A stretch of DNA of 64,000 nt from Romeriopsis navalis LEGE 11480 (GTDB taxonomy: Bacteria; Cyanobacteriota; Cyanobacteriia; Leptolyngbyales; Leptolyngbyaceae): positions 1-64,000 of the forward strand of contig NZ_JADEXQ010000014.1 in NCBI RefSeq assembly GCF_015207035.1, written 5' to 3'. Each line of letters opens with the position of its first letter. Position 1 is the first letter of the stretch. The position numbers were made by a program, and so were the translations under genes. Below, in pieces: positions 35,003 through 44,352 of the stretch. The notes under the pieces are model-generated. The model saw only the letters and a list, made by a program, of their open reading frames with translations, made no database searches and had not been told where the DNA came from.

Positions 35003-38000
35003 TTAAGGCGATGCGGTACTTGCACTAGAACAATCGGAGGACTTGCTCCAGGTTGATTTCGCCTGATTTGCCATTGCCGTCAAATAAACTTGACCATTTG
35101 CATTACGTCGGAATCCTTGGGCTTCAACTATTGTTTTAACGTGAGGTTGTTGTGATGCGGTTGAATCAGTTACGGTTGTTCTGTTTGAGATCGAATTATC
35201 CCCCAATCGTATATCTTCCCAGGTTTTCAGCGGTGTGAGGGGACGCGTTGGGACAGTGGGAAGTCCCCCCCTTCCGGTTAAAACGAATTGGCTCCCTCGG
35301 GTGATACGGCAGAGGCTTTGGTTGATCAGATTGGCCCGATCGAGCAAATCATCCGGTAATCTCGCTGCTGCTTGGGTAGGGTCAACATCGAGCTGACTAA
35401 TACTGACACTGCCACTCAGAGTAGGGCTAGTCTGGGAAATCGCGGTGATGTCATTGCTGGTGAGCCGACTGGGATTGAGCTGGGATGGATCGCTGACTTG
35501 CAGTCGTTGCTCCAGTTCGAGGCGTGTCCTGGATTGGATACCGAATAGATTCAAGGCATTGATATTCACTTGACCACCAGCACCAGAGAAAGCATTAGCC
35601 GCAATATCGCTATTCTCGCCAGGAACGCTCACGATAAAGGGTACTTGAATATTGATACTCCCACCATTACCACCTAACTGTGCTGTTCCTGCTGTGGTAG
35701 AGATTCCAGAATTGCGTCTGAGAAGTAAAACCTGACTCAGATTGAGGAGAATATTGCCACCCGCATTACTGCGAGTTTCCGCCAAAAGTCGTCCATCATC
35801 CTGAAGTTTAACTGATGCAGCTTTGATCGCGAGTTGCCCTGCGATGTCTTTTCCCTGACTGCTCACCGAAATCCGACCACGGTCTTCCACAATGAGCTGC
35901 TCTGTCGCGAGCTGAATTGAACCACCTTTGCCAGAAGCCATCGGTGAGGTACTGGCCAGAATTGCACTATTAGGAATATCTGCCGATGTCGGCTTGCGAT
36001 TAGTACTTTTCCCCACAACCCGGATTCGCTCTTGACTATTGATTGATACGGTTCCAGCATTACCCTGATCGAAAGCCGATGTTTGGATTTGCCCGCCAGA
36101 TTTGAGATCGACCTGCGAACTATTAATCTGAATATTGCCACCTGCCCCTTGACTGAGTGTCACAGCATCAATAATTCCATCTTGTTCCACAATTAGACGT
36201 GGAGTTGTAATCTGAATATTTCCACCAGAGGATGACGTTACGCCAACTGTGCTGGCGGATATCCTGGCGCGCAACGGCGTCCGAGAAGTCGCACTTTGCG
36301 CTCTTCCTGTAAAGACCAGACGCGGGTCAAAACCCAAACCTAACCCCAAAATACGGACTTGTTCCTCTGTCTCGACAGCAATCTGACCGGCTGTCCCATC
36401 AGTATTGAAAATATCCGAACTAATTAATGCGCCATTGAGTATCGATAAAGTCTTTGCCTGAAGTCGAATATTACCAGCTCCCCTAGCAGCAGGAGACTCA
36501 AATTGCAGACCACCTGGCAGACCATTTGACCCAACAAATAGAGAAGCAATCGTACTAGGTGAACCACTTGAAGTTCCATCAAGTATAAAAGTATCGCGTG
36601 CTAATAGTGTTAAATCACCACTGATTCCACTACCGAGAATTTTTGAAGAGCTAATTGAAGCACCATTCATGATAGAGATATCATTTGCAGTGATGCTGAT
36701 CTTGCCACTACCGGATTGAGAAGTGAAGCTAAAAGTACCTGTCTGAATACTCGATAAACGATTTAGGCTTAATCGACCCATCAGTTCAATATTGATATCT
36801 CCAACCCGCCCGCTTCCATCATTCTTGGATTGAATCATGGCATCCTGGTCTAAATTAAGAGCTTGAGCAAAAATGTTCAAATTGCCTAGATCACTTTGAG
36901 CCGAGGATTCAACAGCTACACTAATCTCACCTGTTGGTGCATTTAGCCCCCTTACGGAATTAAGATCAATTGCATTACCGGCTTGGATACGAACATCATC
37001 AATTTTCCCCTGCCCGAGACTTTGAATCGATAAACTGGCATCGCCCAAGAGGGAAAGATTCCGAGATCTGAGAGTAGTTTTACCAATATTGCCATTGCCT
37101 TCTACATCAATCTTACGTAAGATGCCGCTTTTAAAAAAATCTGGATTTTCTAAAGGACGATTTTTTGCGGGTAGCCCAGTTACTGGGGCAGTAATAAATA
37201 TGGTATCGTTCTCACTTTTAAGAGAAACCTCACCAAGATTCCCCTTCCCCTGTAATTCTGTAATAATTCGGCTGATATTCGAGAGTGTAATATTCTGAGC
37301 GTTGATTTCGGTTTTTCCGGTAGAACCCTGCGCATTGAGCAGTATTGAGTTATTAATCAGTGCCCGATCGTCCAGTAAAACATCCCCTTGCGCGTCAATC
37401 ACAATCGCGCCACCTTGACTCGGAGGTGCCGCAGTATCCCCAATTGGATTGGGCAACGTAACGCTTTGAGCAAGACTGCCAATCGGTTCCTGTCTATTCG
37501 ATGGTCCTGAATCTTGACGCGGAGAACGAGCACGACTATCTGGTGGAGTTTCACTTCGCCCACTACGACCACCTGGGATCGTCATAGTATTTGCGACAAC
37601 TCCTGCAGAAATAATAGAATCATGCATTGTGAAGTTATTGGCCCGAATCAGGACATCACCGCCCCCATCGGATCGAACGTTGAGCTGAGCAGAATTATTC
37701 AACGTAATATCGGCCGGTGTCCCTTGGAGTGACATGATTTGAAACTGATTCCCGACCTGTTGCAAACCTAAAACACCATCGCCATTTATCCCACTCAATA
37801 TGACTTTTCCTCCTGGAACGGTGAGATTGCCACCATCTAACCGCACCGACGCACCCAACAGCGTCAAGCTCTGTCCCGGTGCTCCTGTAATATTTGGAGA
37901 TTGGTGAATGATGGCTCCTTGATTCGCTACAAAATTCAATGCTGATGGAGCGACCGTCAATAACGGCGGAGTAGGAGAACTCGTGCTCGTAAACTCACCT

Positions 38001-38503
38001 TGATTACCAAACTGAATACTATTCGCTGTTGTTGCCATAAATGAGCCGCGAACGTCCAGTTGAGCCATGGGACCGAAGATTATCCCTTGAGGATTGAGTA
38101 AAAATAGGTTGGCTGTACCATTCACACCTAGCGTTCCAGCGATATTGGAGGATTGATTACCAATAGTACGGGAGAAGATTGTCTGGATACCAGCAGGATT
38201 ATTGAAGTAGACTCTTTGTCCCGCACCGATGTTAAATTGCTGAAAGCTATGAAATAGATTGCTCCTACGCGATGCTCCACCTTCAATGATTAAAGCGGGT
38301 TGGCCATTAATAATACCTGAGGTATTTAAGCGGGAATTTTCAGCACCCCAATTTGTCGTAGGGATAATCTGAGCCACCGCAATACTCGGTATAAAACTAC
38401 TACCGACACCGAGAAAAAGGCCAATGATTAATCTTCTCCTTCGCACGTGGTGGAGAGGAATTGCATGCGATCGCCGCTGATCGTGAGAAGAATTGTGCAT
38501 CAT
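35003..38503 (-). CDS. Filamentous haemagglutinin-type exoprotein (TpsA)
   Basis: A protein of about 1166 residues. An N-terminal signal region with the hydrophobic core LIIGLFLGVGSSFIPSIAVA precedes the haemagglutination-activity (TPS) domain: TSGIINGQPALIIEGGASRR, FHSFQQFNIGAGQRVYFNNP, GTANLFLLNPQGIIFGP. The rest is a long parallel beta-helix of repeating strands such as LLNAQGSTGKTEINAQNITL, GNLNIFAQALNLDQ and GGNIQITTPRL. Such proteins are exported by a TpsB/Omp85-type channel and act in adhesion. No TpsB gene is in the window. Two cysteines occur near the C-terminus (QSLCRITRGS and SSDCSSAST), usual in cyanobacterial members. The start at ATG 38503 is chosen over an upstream frame because GAAGG precedes it. 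Confidence 0.9.
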   Translation of the reverse strand: MMHNSSHDQRRSHAIPLHHVRRRRLIIGLFLGVGSSFIPSIAVAQIIPTTNWGAENSRLNTSGIINGQPALIIEGGASRRSNLFHSFQQFNIGAGQRVYFNNPAGIQTIFSRTIGNQSSNIAGTLGVNGTANLFLLNPQGIIFGPMAQLDVRGSFMATTANSIQFGNQGEFTSTSSPTPPLLTVAPSALNFVANQGAIIHQSPNITGAPGQSLTLLGASVRLDGGNLTVPGGKVILSGINGDGVLGLQQVGNQFQIMSLQGTPADITLNNSAQLNVRSDGGGDVLIRANNFTMHDSIISAGVVANTMTIPGGRSGRSETPPDSRARSPRQDSGPSNRQEPIGSLAQSVTLPNPIGDTAAPPSQGGAIVIDAQGDVLLDDRALINNSILLNAQGSTGKTEINAQNITLSNISRIITELQGKGNLGEVSLKSENDTIFITAPVTGLPAKNRPLENPDFFKSGILRKIDVEGNGNIGKTTLRSRNLSLLGDASLSIQSLGQGKIDDVRIQAGNAIDLNSVRGLNAPTGEISVAVESSAQSDLGNLNIFAQALNLDQDAMIQSKNDGSGRVGDINIELMGRLSLNRLSSIQTGTFSFTSQSGSGKISITANDISIMNGASISSSKILGSGISGDLTLLARDTFILDGTSSGSPSTIASLFVGSNGLPGGLQFESPAARGAGNIRLQAKTLSILNGALISSDIFNTDGTAGQIAVETEEQVRILGLGLGFDPRLVFTGRAQSATSRTPLRARISASTVGVTSSSGGNIQITTPRLIVEQDGIIDAVTLSQGAGGNIQINSSQVDLKSGGQIQTSAFDQGNAGTVSINSQERIRVVGKSTNRKPTSADIPNSAILASTSPMASGKGGSIQLATEQLIVEDRGRISVSSQGKDIAGQLAIKAASVKLQDDGRLLAETRSNAGGNILLNLSQVLLLRRNSGISTTAGTAQLGGNGGSINIQVPFIVSVPGENSDIAANAFSGAGGQVNINALNLFGIQSRTRLELEQRLQVSDPSQLNPSRLTSNDITAISQTSPTLSGSVSISQLDVDPTQAAARLPDDLLDRANLINQSLCRITRGSQFVLTGRGGLPTVPTRPLTPLKTWEDIRLGDNSISNRTTVTDSTASQQPHVKTIVEAQGFRRNANGQVYLTAMANQAKSTWSKSSDCSSASTASP

Positions 38504-39200
38504 TGGCGTACCTTCAAGTATGGAACCAGGAAGCAAGCATATCTGACAATTGCACGTGGTTATCAAGCCATGGTGAATATTGTGTAACCCAGCCGTCATG
38601 TGCTTTATCGCTATGCATCATCGCTGATCTCAGCCGAGAAGTTCAAGTCAATGTAGTTGAAGTTTACAGTTTGATATTGATCAATGTTTTCACGCTCAGT
38701 TCTGAATATCCAAAAATTCCTCGATTAAAAATTCCTCAATATGCCTGAACTTTTAGAGATATTTTGCTCATAACTATCTACTTTAGGAATCAATGATGAT
38801 TATGCTTGATATTCATAAATCAAATCTGGAAATTTACTGAAAAAACAGCCAAAAAGCCAACAGTTTGACGACTGTCTAAGCCGTACATCGATTTCAGCGT
38901 CACATAAGATTGCAATTTTGATGTCACTGTAGTGCTGAGATGTACTACAGTGACCACTCAAGCCCGGCAATGCACAATGCCATATGACTGATGCATTGAG
39001 CCAAGCACCGATTTCATGTAACAACGACCTTGGCAAATATTCTTTAATCGCGAATGGTCAGTGACATAGTACATACCTGAATTATGCCGAGTATATCTCC
39101 TCAATTGAACTGAATTTCTCAGAAAGTATGGCTGACATGATGGTGATACCGATACGGCAAATCTTGTAGTTACTTCATCAATCGCCAGGACGATTCTGCC
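38504..39200. other. Long intergenic region with hairpin and repeat motif
   Basis: About 700 bases between divergent genes. A perfect 11-bp inverted repeat (38923-38933 and 38944-38954, arm GTCACTGTAGT) forms a hairpin. CTCAA and CTGAA units start at 39100 and 39110, with CATGAT 26 bases after the second (39136), the same geometry as the promoter elements at 33.7 and 47.9 kb. A further CTGAA lies at 39077. No gene is convincing here. Confidence 0.45.
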
Positions 39201-39449
39201 ATGAGTAAAATTCAGAGTTTAGTCAAAAAGTACTTGCCCCAGTCTTGGTCACAGGCATTGGAATCGGAGTCACGGACTTGGGTTGTGGAATGTTCTCACT
39301 GTTGTGCAGAGACATCTGTGTGGGAGATGGGTGGAATTCGCTATAAAGCATCAGGAAATCCGATGATGGCAATCCGCTGTAGTCGCTGCGGCCAAGTTTC
39401 GACGGGTCAGTTACATCAGCGGCCCACTCCAGAAAATGCCAATGCATAA
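39201..39449 (+). CDS. Small zinc-ribbon protein
   Basis: An 82-residue protein with two CxxC knuckles, VVECSHCCAETSVWEMGG and MAIRCSRCGQVSTGQLH, about 29 residues apart. They should hold one zinc ion in a zinc-ribbon fold. The stretch SVWEMGGIRYKASGNP between the knuckles resembles a small family found in many bacteria, function unknown. No signal peptide, so it is cytoplasmic, unlike most of its neighbours. It may be a nucleic-acid or protein-binding adaptor; that is only inference. Confidence 0.7.
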   Translation: MSKIQSLVKKYLPQSWSQALESESRTWVVECSHCCAETSVWEMGGIRYKASGNPMMAIRCSRCGQVSTGQLHQRPTPENANA

Positions 39450-39525
39450 GCCTTGGGGCAAATAATTCGTCGCTTTGAATTGTTATTCCAGTCCAAACAC
39501 ACGTCTCAAATACAAGGGAAATACG

Positions 39526-40458
39526 ATGTTGCATAGATTCAATCGATTTACGATCGCTGCTTTGATCCTGCTGCCGCTGTGGGGATGTGGGGGGATGAAT
39601 GTAACTAATATGCCGACTCAATCGACGACGGTTAATCGGACGATCGATGCCCCGGCGGATGCAATGCAGAATGGACGTTACCCGGTTGATAAGGCAAGCT
39701 ATGACGATGCAACTGGAACCTACACATTATCGCTACTGGATGTGCCAGCGGCAATGCCAGCTACCGTTACACTGCCAAGGTTGAAGATGGTGCGCTTAAC
39801 GGATTTCCAGATCAAAAATGGGAAGCAGAGCTATGTGAAGCTATTGAATGGCCGAGCAACGCTCTATCTACGAGATGACTTTCGGATTGCCTATACCCAT
39901 AATGTGACGCAGGTGCAAACTAACCCAGATACCGGTATTCAGGAAACGGTGATTATGCGACAGGAAGTCATTTCCTGGGCTCCTTTCTATGGTGTAATTT
40001 CTGGAACAAGAACAGGAAATATGGCCTTTATTCCGCAGTACTATGTACCGCCTGTTTATCAGCCTGGATTGGTGATGCTACATGGCTATGGTGGCTATGG
40101 TCGTACTTATAATATGGCTGTGACAAATTACCGCACTCGCTACAGTCAGCCACCTGTTGTCGAACGCAATCGGACACGATTTCGCCGCACAGGGCAATTG
40201 AAAAATGGACGTTTGCGCCGATCAAAAATTCGCGTTTTGTCAAATAAAACTGGTGAGCGCAGGACTGATCATCAACGGTCGAAAACTAGTTTGAGTCGGC
40301 AAAAACGATCGACGGGCTCAGGCTTTGGCAGTAATACACTTAAGCGGGATAAGGAGAACTCGATGAAACGCACATCTAATCGCCGCAAGCGTAGCTTTGG
40401 TAGCATGCGTACAAAAACTCACCGCTCCGGTGGATTTGGACGTAGCGGTCGTCGCTAG
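39526..40458 (+). CDS. Lipoprotein with basic Arg/Ser-rich tail
   Basis: A protein of about 310 residues. The N-terminus FTIAALILLPLWGCGGMN is a lipoprotein signal with the acylated Cys near residue 20. A middle domain of about 150 residues contains YTLSLLDVPAAMPATVTLPR and SWAPFYGVISGTRTG, followed by a Tyr/Gly-rich segment (HGYGGYGRTYNM). The last 90 residues are very basic and low in complexity (RRKRSFGSMRTKTHRSGG). This suggests a membrane-anchored protein whose tail binds a polyanion such as polysaccharide or nucleic acid. No family recognised. AAGGGA before ATG 39526 selects this start over one at 39475. Confidence 0.65.
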   Translation: MLHRFNRFTIAALILLPLWGCGGMNVTNMPTQSTTVNRTIDAPADAMQNGRYPVDKASYDDATGTYTLSLLDVPAAMPATVTLPRLKMVRLTDFQIKNGKQSYVKLLNGRATLYLRDDFRIAYTHNVTQVQTNPDTGIQETVIMRQEVISWAPFYGVISGTRTGNMAFIPQYYVPPVYQPGLVMLHGYGGYGRTYNMAVTNYRTRYSQPPVVERNRTRFRRTGQLKNGRLRRSKIRVLSNKTGERRTDHQRSKTSLSRQKRSTGSGFGSNTLKRDKENSMKRTSNRRKRSFGSMRTKTHRSGGFGRSGRR

Positions 40459-40508
40459 TATGCAAATATGTTTGCTTTAAATTTTGGCGGAGTCGTGGGT
40501 GAGGTTCT

Positions 40509-41228
40509 GTGAAGATGAATCAGAATATGCGTTTTTCGGCTTTAGTGTTAGCGGTATGGCTGAGCGTAAATCTAACTGGCTGTGTGGCAGCCCCTGTGAC
40601 TTATCACTATGATTTGGACTCAACCTCAGCTACCACTGATTGCATTCCCTTAGGAAAACTGGATGGAAAACTAGATGTGCATGTCATTCGAGGCAAACAG
40701 TGCCATCGGTTTCGGATTACTGACCATGTACCCAATGATCAGTACCTAGAGGTAAGTCAGGCGGCTGACCGGAGTTCTCTACTGAGTGTGACAATTGCCC
40801 AGCCACGTCTGGGAGGAAGCTATGACGCTGGTGATCGTGTGGGTTCTATGCAGCCTGGTCGTTGTTCGAGCAATAAGATACACCGTTTGACTGACCACCC
40901 AGAACCGGAGCGAGACTATTCTGTGGCGATCGTAGCCATTAGTTCGCTGCTGTGTGCAGGTGTTTTAATTTTTTTCTTCATCACACAGGGTATTAATACA
41001 TTTCAGTCTCTACCTAAACGCAAGCGAACCAGACGCTTCTTGCAGGAAAGGATGAGTCAACTATTTGCCAAGGAGCGATGGGCTGATGAACTTGTTCCAA
41101 TGCTCCTAGTGATGCTGTTACTGCTATTACTCGGAACAATTGGTATACAGCAAGCGCTGTTTAGTATTCGTTATTGGCAAATGAGTTCGGTGGATGCCTG
41201 CCGCTTGTTAGTCCGGAGTTGGTTTTAG
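40509..41228 (+). CDS. Lipoprotein-like membrane protein with two further helices
   Basis: About 239 residues. The N-terminus FSALVLAVWLSVNLTGCVAA fits a lipoprotein signal (lipobox NLTGC). A Cys-containing extracytoplasmic domain of about 110 residues follows, then a membrane helix (IVAISSLLCAGVLIFFFIT), a basic cytoplasmic loop (LPKRKRTRRFLQERM) and a second helix (MLLVMLLLLLLGTIGIQQAL). The combination of lipid anchor and two helices is uncommon. GAGG at 40501-40504 serves either GTG 40509 or ATG 40515. It follows the basic-tail lipoprotein gene by 50 bases and may be co-transcribed. Function unknown. Confidence 0.65.
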   Translation: MKMNQNMRFSALVLAVWLSVNLTGCVAAPVTYHYDLDSTSATTDCIPLGKLDGKLDVHVIRGKQCHRFRITDHVPNDQYLEVSQAADRSSLLSVTIAQPRLGGSYDAGDRVGSMQPGRCSSNKIHRLTDHPEPERDYSVAIVAISSLLCAGVLIFFFITQGINTFQSLPKRKRTRRFLQERMSQLFAKERWADELVPMLLVMLLLLLLGTIGIQQALFSIRYWQMSSVDACRLLVRSWF

Positions 41229-41340
41229 TGGTCTGCGAGTGGTGAATTAGTGCAATTTCAGCTTGAAGAAGCGATGGATAGCACTTGGAATCGGTTGAAA
41301 TAATTGACGATGCTTTGAAGTGAACTCGGAGTGAACTGCA

Positions 41341-41901
41341 ATGGAAAAAGTGAATTTTGATCCCCATATGCCTCAGGTCGATATTTGGCCTGATATGGAA
41401 AAGACATTTATATCAGCGCGCCAGGCCGCGAGCAATCCGGATAAACCAACTATGGCGATCGTCACTCCTGGCCATCGAATAGTTGTCCCTATCCCGGTTG
41501 GGAAAGCAACGTCTGATCAGAGACAGAGTAAGCGTTATGCTAACCTTCAGGAAATTATTTCTGGCTCAGCTAGTCAAAATATTAGCGTGATTGCGATGAC
41601 AGAAGTTGCGGCGGGTTTACAGGATAGGCTGACTCCTGATGCGCTGCCTTATACGGGGTCTCGGGCCATTCCATTTTTTGGCTATTTAATGGCGATCGGA
41701 TCGCTGGGTCACAGTATTCTTGTCTTCGAAGGACATTCATCAACCTTGAAAATGGGCTGTCGCGGTGCAGATGTATTGGTGGTTGATGGTGGGATGATTC
41801 CTTTTCTACAATCCGATTGGATCACTGTTTCTCGTTCCGTTATGCAGGGTGGACGAGAAATCATTGTGTTTCAACGTGATCAGAGGATTGAGAAACTGTA
41901 A
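41341..41901 (+). CDS. Hypothetical protein
   Basis: A 186-residue protein without signal peptide. It begins NFDPHMPQVDIWPDMEKTF and has a hydrophobic central part (AIPFFGYLMAIGSLGHSILV) followed by FEGHSSTLKMGCRGADVLVV and DGGMIPFLQSDW. The pattern of alternating strands suggests an alpha/beta fold. I do not recognise it. GGAG lies nine bases before the ATG, inside an AGTGAACT direct repeat with an 11-base period (41319 and 41330). Same direction as the two lipoprotein genes upstream. Confidence 0.6.
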   Translation: MEKVNFDPHMPQVDIWPDMEKTFISARQAASNPDKPTMAIVTPGHRIVVPIPVGKATSDQRQSKRYANLQEIISGSASQNISVIAMTEVAAGLQDRLTPDALPYTGSRAIPFFGYLMAIGSLGHSILVFEGHSSTLKMGCRGADVLVVDGGMIPFLQSDWITVSRSVMQGGREIIVFQRDQRIEKL

Positions 41902-42677
41902 CAGCCTTATTTATATACTAAGCATTCAACTGGTGGTGTTCTAGACGTATCTAAGTCTTATTATATGGGCAGTTCAAACTCAAATCGGTTGATAAACAGT
42001 CCGATGACTGTATCGTACAAGCACTCTGATTGAGAAAAGAAAATAGTTTTGCGGGCTAAGTGTTTAAATCCGAATTCTTCAGGTCAAATGCTTCTGTTCA
42101 ATCTGCTGTGTGTTGGCTTTATCATCGCAGTCGCAGTTGTTACAGAGAACGGGTTCCAGAACCATTGCGGACTCCCTCATGATAAACAACTGTTTGCATC
42201 ATGACTGATACACACGTCTAGAACTCCACTGGCTGATACTACTGGGGCAACGGCGAAGCTGCTGAGACTGACGAAAATTCCTACCAGATTAGGCAAGTTG
42301 ACAATGTGTATGGCAGCTCCGGAGCAGGCCTAGCAGGGCGATCAAAATTATCTGTTGCTCAGAATAATGACGTAAACGACGGATTTAGTTCAAGTAAATA
42401 GGCTACATGGTTACAGTTTGAAAAAAATATCAAGCAAAAATCGCCATAGTCCTTAACTTATCTGAATTTTTCAGCGTAGAAATATGCTGGTCCATCTGTG
42501 ATGAAATGACTTGAAAAGTATCGGGCCGTACGATCGAAAACCTGACTTTGCCCAGAACCATCTCCTGAATTTGCCTCAACTTTGAATCGAAGAAATCACC
42601 GATATTGAGAATCAACGAGGTGAACAACTACCTCCCCCAATCTACAACATAACCATTCATACTCTCAGGAGCTCACC
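41902..42677. other. Long intergenic region with a coding-like remnant and promoter element
   Basis: Nearly 780 bases without an intact gene. A frame at 42237-42401 reads YWGNGEAAETDENSYQIRQV and DNVYGSSGAGLAGRSKLSV before a TAG, and is closed upstream by TGA; it may be the tail of a lost gene. At 42565 and 42575 CTGAA and CTCAA units, exactly 10 bases apart, stand 26 bases before GATATT (42601). This repeats the geometry of the promoter elements at 33.7 and 47.9 kb and lies about 70 bases before the next gene. Confidence 0.4.
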
Positions 42678-43124
42678 ATGAAACGCGTCTCTTATGCGGT
42701 AATGACTGTTTTGATGACGGCCACAGTTCTGACTACAGGCTGTAATCTAACCAATCCGAAGGTTGCTGAATGCAATCGGCTGATCAAAGTGGCAAATACT
42801 GCAAAAACTAAAGCTAGCGCCCTGAATTTTATCGGGAAAACCTCTACTAATAAAACTCAAGTGGCGAAAAAGATGGTTGACTTGATGCGCAAATCTTCTA
42901 AAGAAATTAAAACCGTCAGCCTTAAAGATAGTAAGCTCCAACTTTTTCAGACTCGACTTGCGAGCATGTACTACAACACGAGTTCGATCAATAGCAGTAT
43001 GCTAAATGCGGCGCAACATCGTGATTTCCGTAGGATGACTAACTTATTTAAGAAAATGACAAAGCAGTTAAAGCAGGAACGGAAATTAGTCAAAGATATC
43101 AACAGCTACTGTCGTGCTAGTTAG
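42678..43124 (+). CDS. Small helical lipoprotein
   Basis: A 148-residue lipoprotein. The signal VMTVLMTATVLTTGCNLTN has a lipobox LTTGC with the acylated Cys at residue 22. The mature part is helical and Lys-rich: VAECNRLIKVANTAKTKASA, MVDLMRKSSKEIKTVSL, FKKMTKQLKQERKLVKDINS. Two cysteines at the ends of the helical domain (in AECNR and SYCRAS) could form a disulfide and clamp a helical bundle. I know similar short cyanobacterial lipoproteins but no function. AGGAG precedes the ATG. It has a candidate direct-repeat promoter and a strong terminator, so it is probably a single-gene unit. Confidence 0.72.
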   Translation: MKRVSYAVMTVLMTATVLTTGCNLTNPKVAECNRLIKVANTAKTKASALNFIGKTSTNKTQVAKKMVDLMRKSSKEIKTVSLKDSKLQLFQTRLASMYYNTSSINSSMLNAAQHRDFRRMTNLFKKMTKQLKQERKLVKDINSYCRAS

Positions 43125-43213
43125 ACTGGGCAGTTCTCAATTGGTGCTTGACTAGATTCGACTTCACGCCTCATCGTCAATCAATTTCAGTATTTTTCGC
43201 TGTGCTCTAATTC

Positions 43214-43255
43214 ATATTGCTGGCTGCCTCTCAGTTAAGCTGGCAATATTTTTTT
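43214..43255 (+). terminator. Rho-independent terminator
   Basis: A 12-bp stem with two wobble pairs (43214-43225 and 43238-43249) is followed by a run of T. It lies about 90 bases after the stop of the small lipoprotein gene. Confidence 0.8.
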
Positions 43256-43289
43256 GTGTTGTAACTGGCTACATACGATCTCGCCATCC

Positions 43290-43386
43290 CTGAATTAACC
43301 TCAATTCACCCAGCGATAGTCCTAAAAAAACGCAACTCAATTTCCTGAAAATACCTCAAATACTGCACTGACGAACTCTGCATACT
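43290..43386 (+). promoter_or_regulatory. Direct-repeat promoter element, two clusters
   Basis: CTGAA/CTCAA units start at 43290 and 43300 and again at 43336, 43345 and 43355. CATACT begins at 43381, 26 bases after the last unit start, matching the spacing at the other copies. The methyltransferase gene starts 83 bases later. Confidence 0.55.
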
Positions 43387-43468
43387 ACTAACAACAGCAA
43401 ACGTGCTGTGGATGCAATCACCCTTCGGCATTGTATCTAATACACAAACAAACCCTAAGGATAATGAC

Positions 43469-44248
43469 ATGGTTACTCAAACAACTACTTCCACGCAGCA
43501 TAGTCAGCTCGCTCGGATGGCAATTTTTGCCTATGGTGTCATGTGTTATGCCGTGTTCTTTCTGACCTTTAGCTATTTCTGTGGATTTGTGGGGAATTTC
43601 TTAGTCCCACGATCGATTGACTCTGCTCCCCTTGTTCCCTTGGGTAGTGCCGTAATGATTAACCTCGGTTTGATTGCTCTCTTTGGTGTGCAACATAGTG
43701 TGATGGCTCGGAAAGGCTTCAAGCGTTGGTGGACTCAGTTTGTGCCCAAGCCAATGGAGCGCAGCACCTATGTTTTGTTCTCTAGTCTGTGCCTGCTGAA
43801 TATGTTCTACTTTTGGCAGCCGATCGGCGGCAATATCTGGCATGTGACGAGTATGCCTGCTGTGGTGATTATGTACACCGTCTTTGCGATCGGTTGGCTG
43901 ACTGTCTTAGGCTCAAGTTTCTTACTCAATCACTTCGACCTGTTTGGTCTACGTCAAGTGTGGTTGTGTTTACGGGGTCAGGAATATACGCCGATGAAGT
44001 TTACAACCCCAATGCTTTATAAGTTTGTGCGTCATCCGCTTTACTGTGGTTTGCTTCTGGCTTTCTGGGTTACACCGCGTATGACCATGACGCATCTTGT
44101 CTTTGCAGTAGCAACAACGGCATATATTCTGCTGGGTAGCCGGTTTGAAGAAAAGGATTTGAAGCAGGAATTTGGTGAAGCCTATGCGGAATATCAACGT
44201 CGTGTGCCGATGTTGATTCCGATGATGAAGCCTCGTGGTGGCAATTAA
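43469..44248 (+). CDS. mddA: Membrane methyltransferase of the isoprenylcysteine methyltransferase/NnrU superfamily (MddA-like)
   Basis: A protein of about 259 residues with five or six membrane helices, for example MCYAVFFLTFSYFCGFVGNF and AVMINLGLIALFGVQHSVMA. It has the superfamily C-terminal motif YKFVRHPLYCGLLLAFWVTP and SRFEEKDLKQEFGEAYAEYQ, which bind S-adenosylmethionine. The GVQHSVMARKGFKRWW block and overall length fit methanethiol S-methyltransferase, which makes dimethyl sulfide. Related methyltransferases of this fold act on other thiols, so the symbol is a best guess. The frame opens at 43403, but the ATG at 43469, with AAGGA upstream, fits the family. Confidence 0.75.
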   Translation: MVTQTTTSTQHSQLARMAIFAYGVMCYAVFFLTFSYFCGFVGNFLVPRSIDSAPLVPLGSAVMINLGLIALFGVQHSVMARKGFKRWWTQFVPKPMERSTYVLFSSLCLLNMFYFWQPIGGNIWHVTSMPAVVIMYTVFAIGWLTVLGSSFLLNHFDLFGLRQVWLCLRGQEYTPMKFTTPMLYKFVRHPLYCGLLLAFWVTPRMTMTHLVFAVATTAYILLGSRFEEKDLKQEFGEAYAEYQRRVPMLIPMMKPRGGN

Positions 44249-44292
44249 GCCTCAACCGGTTCTCGTAGTTGATTGAATCATTCGCACTTTGG

Positions 44293-44323
44293 TTATGGGG
44301 GAGGACTTGCATATCTCCCATAA
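44293..44323. other. Hairpin before paralogue 2
   Basis: TTATGGGGGA (44293-44302) pairs with TCTCCCATAA (44314-44323) with one wobble. There is no T-run. It lies 30 bases before the ATG at 44353 and could be a weak terminator of the upstream gene or a leader structure. Confidence 0.35.
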
Positions 44324-44352
44324 CGCACTTTCCACCCTTTAGGCGCCGATCG

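Noticed and set aside
38461-38748. 95-codon plus-strand frame over the haemagglutinin start
   Set aside because: Overlaps the signal-peptide region of the convincing minus-strand gene; no supporting features.
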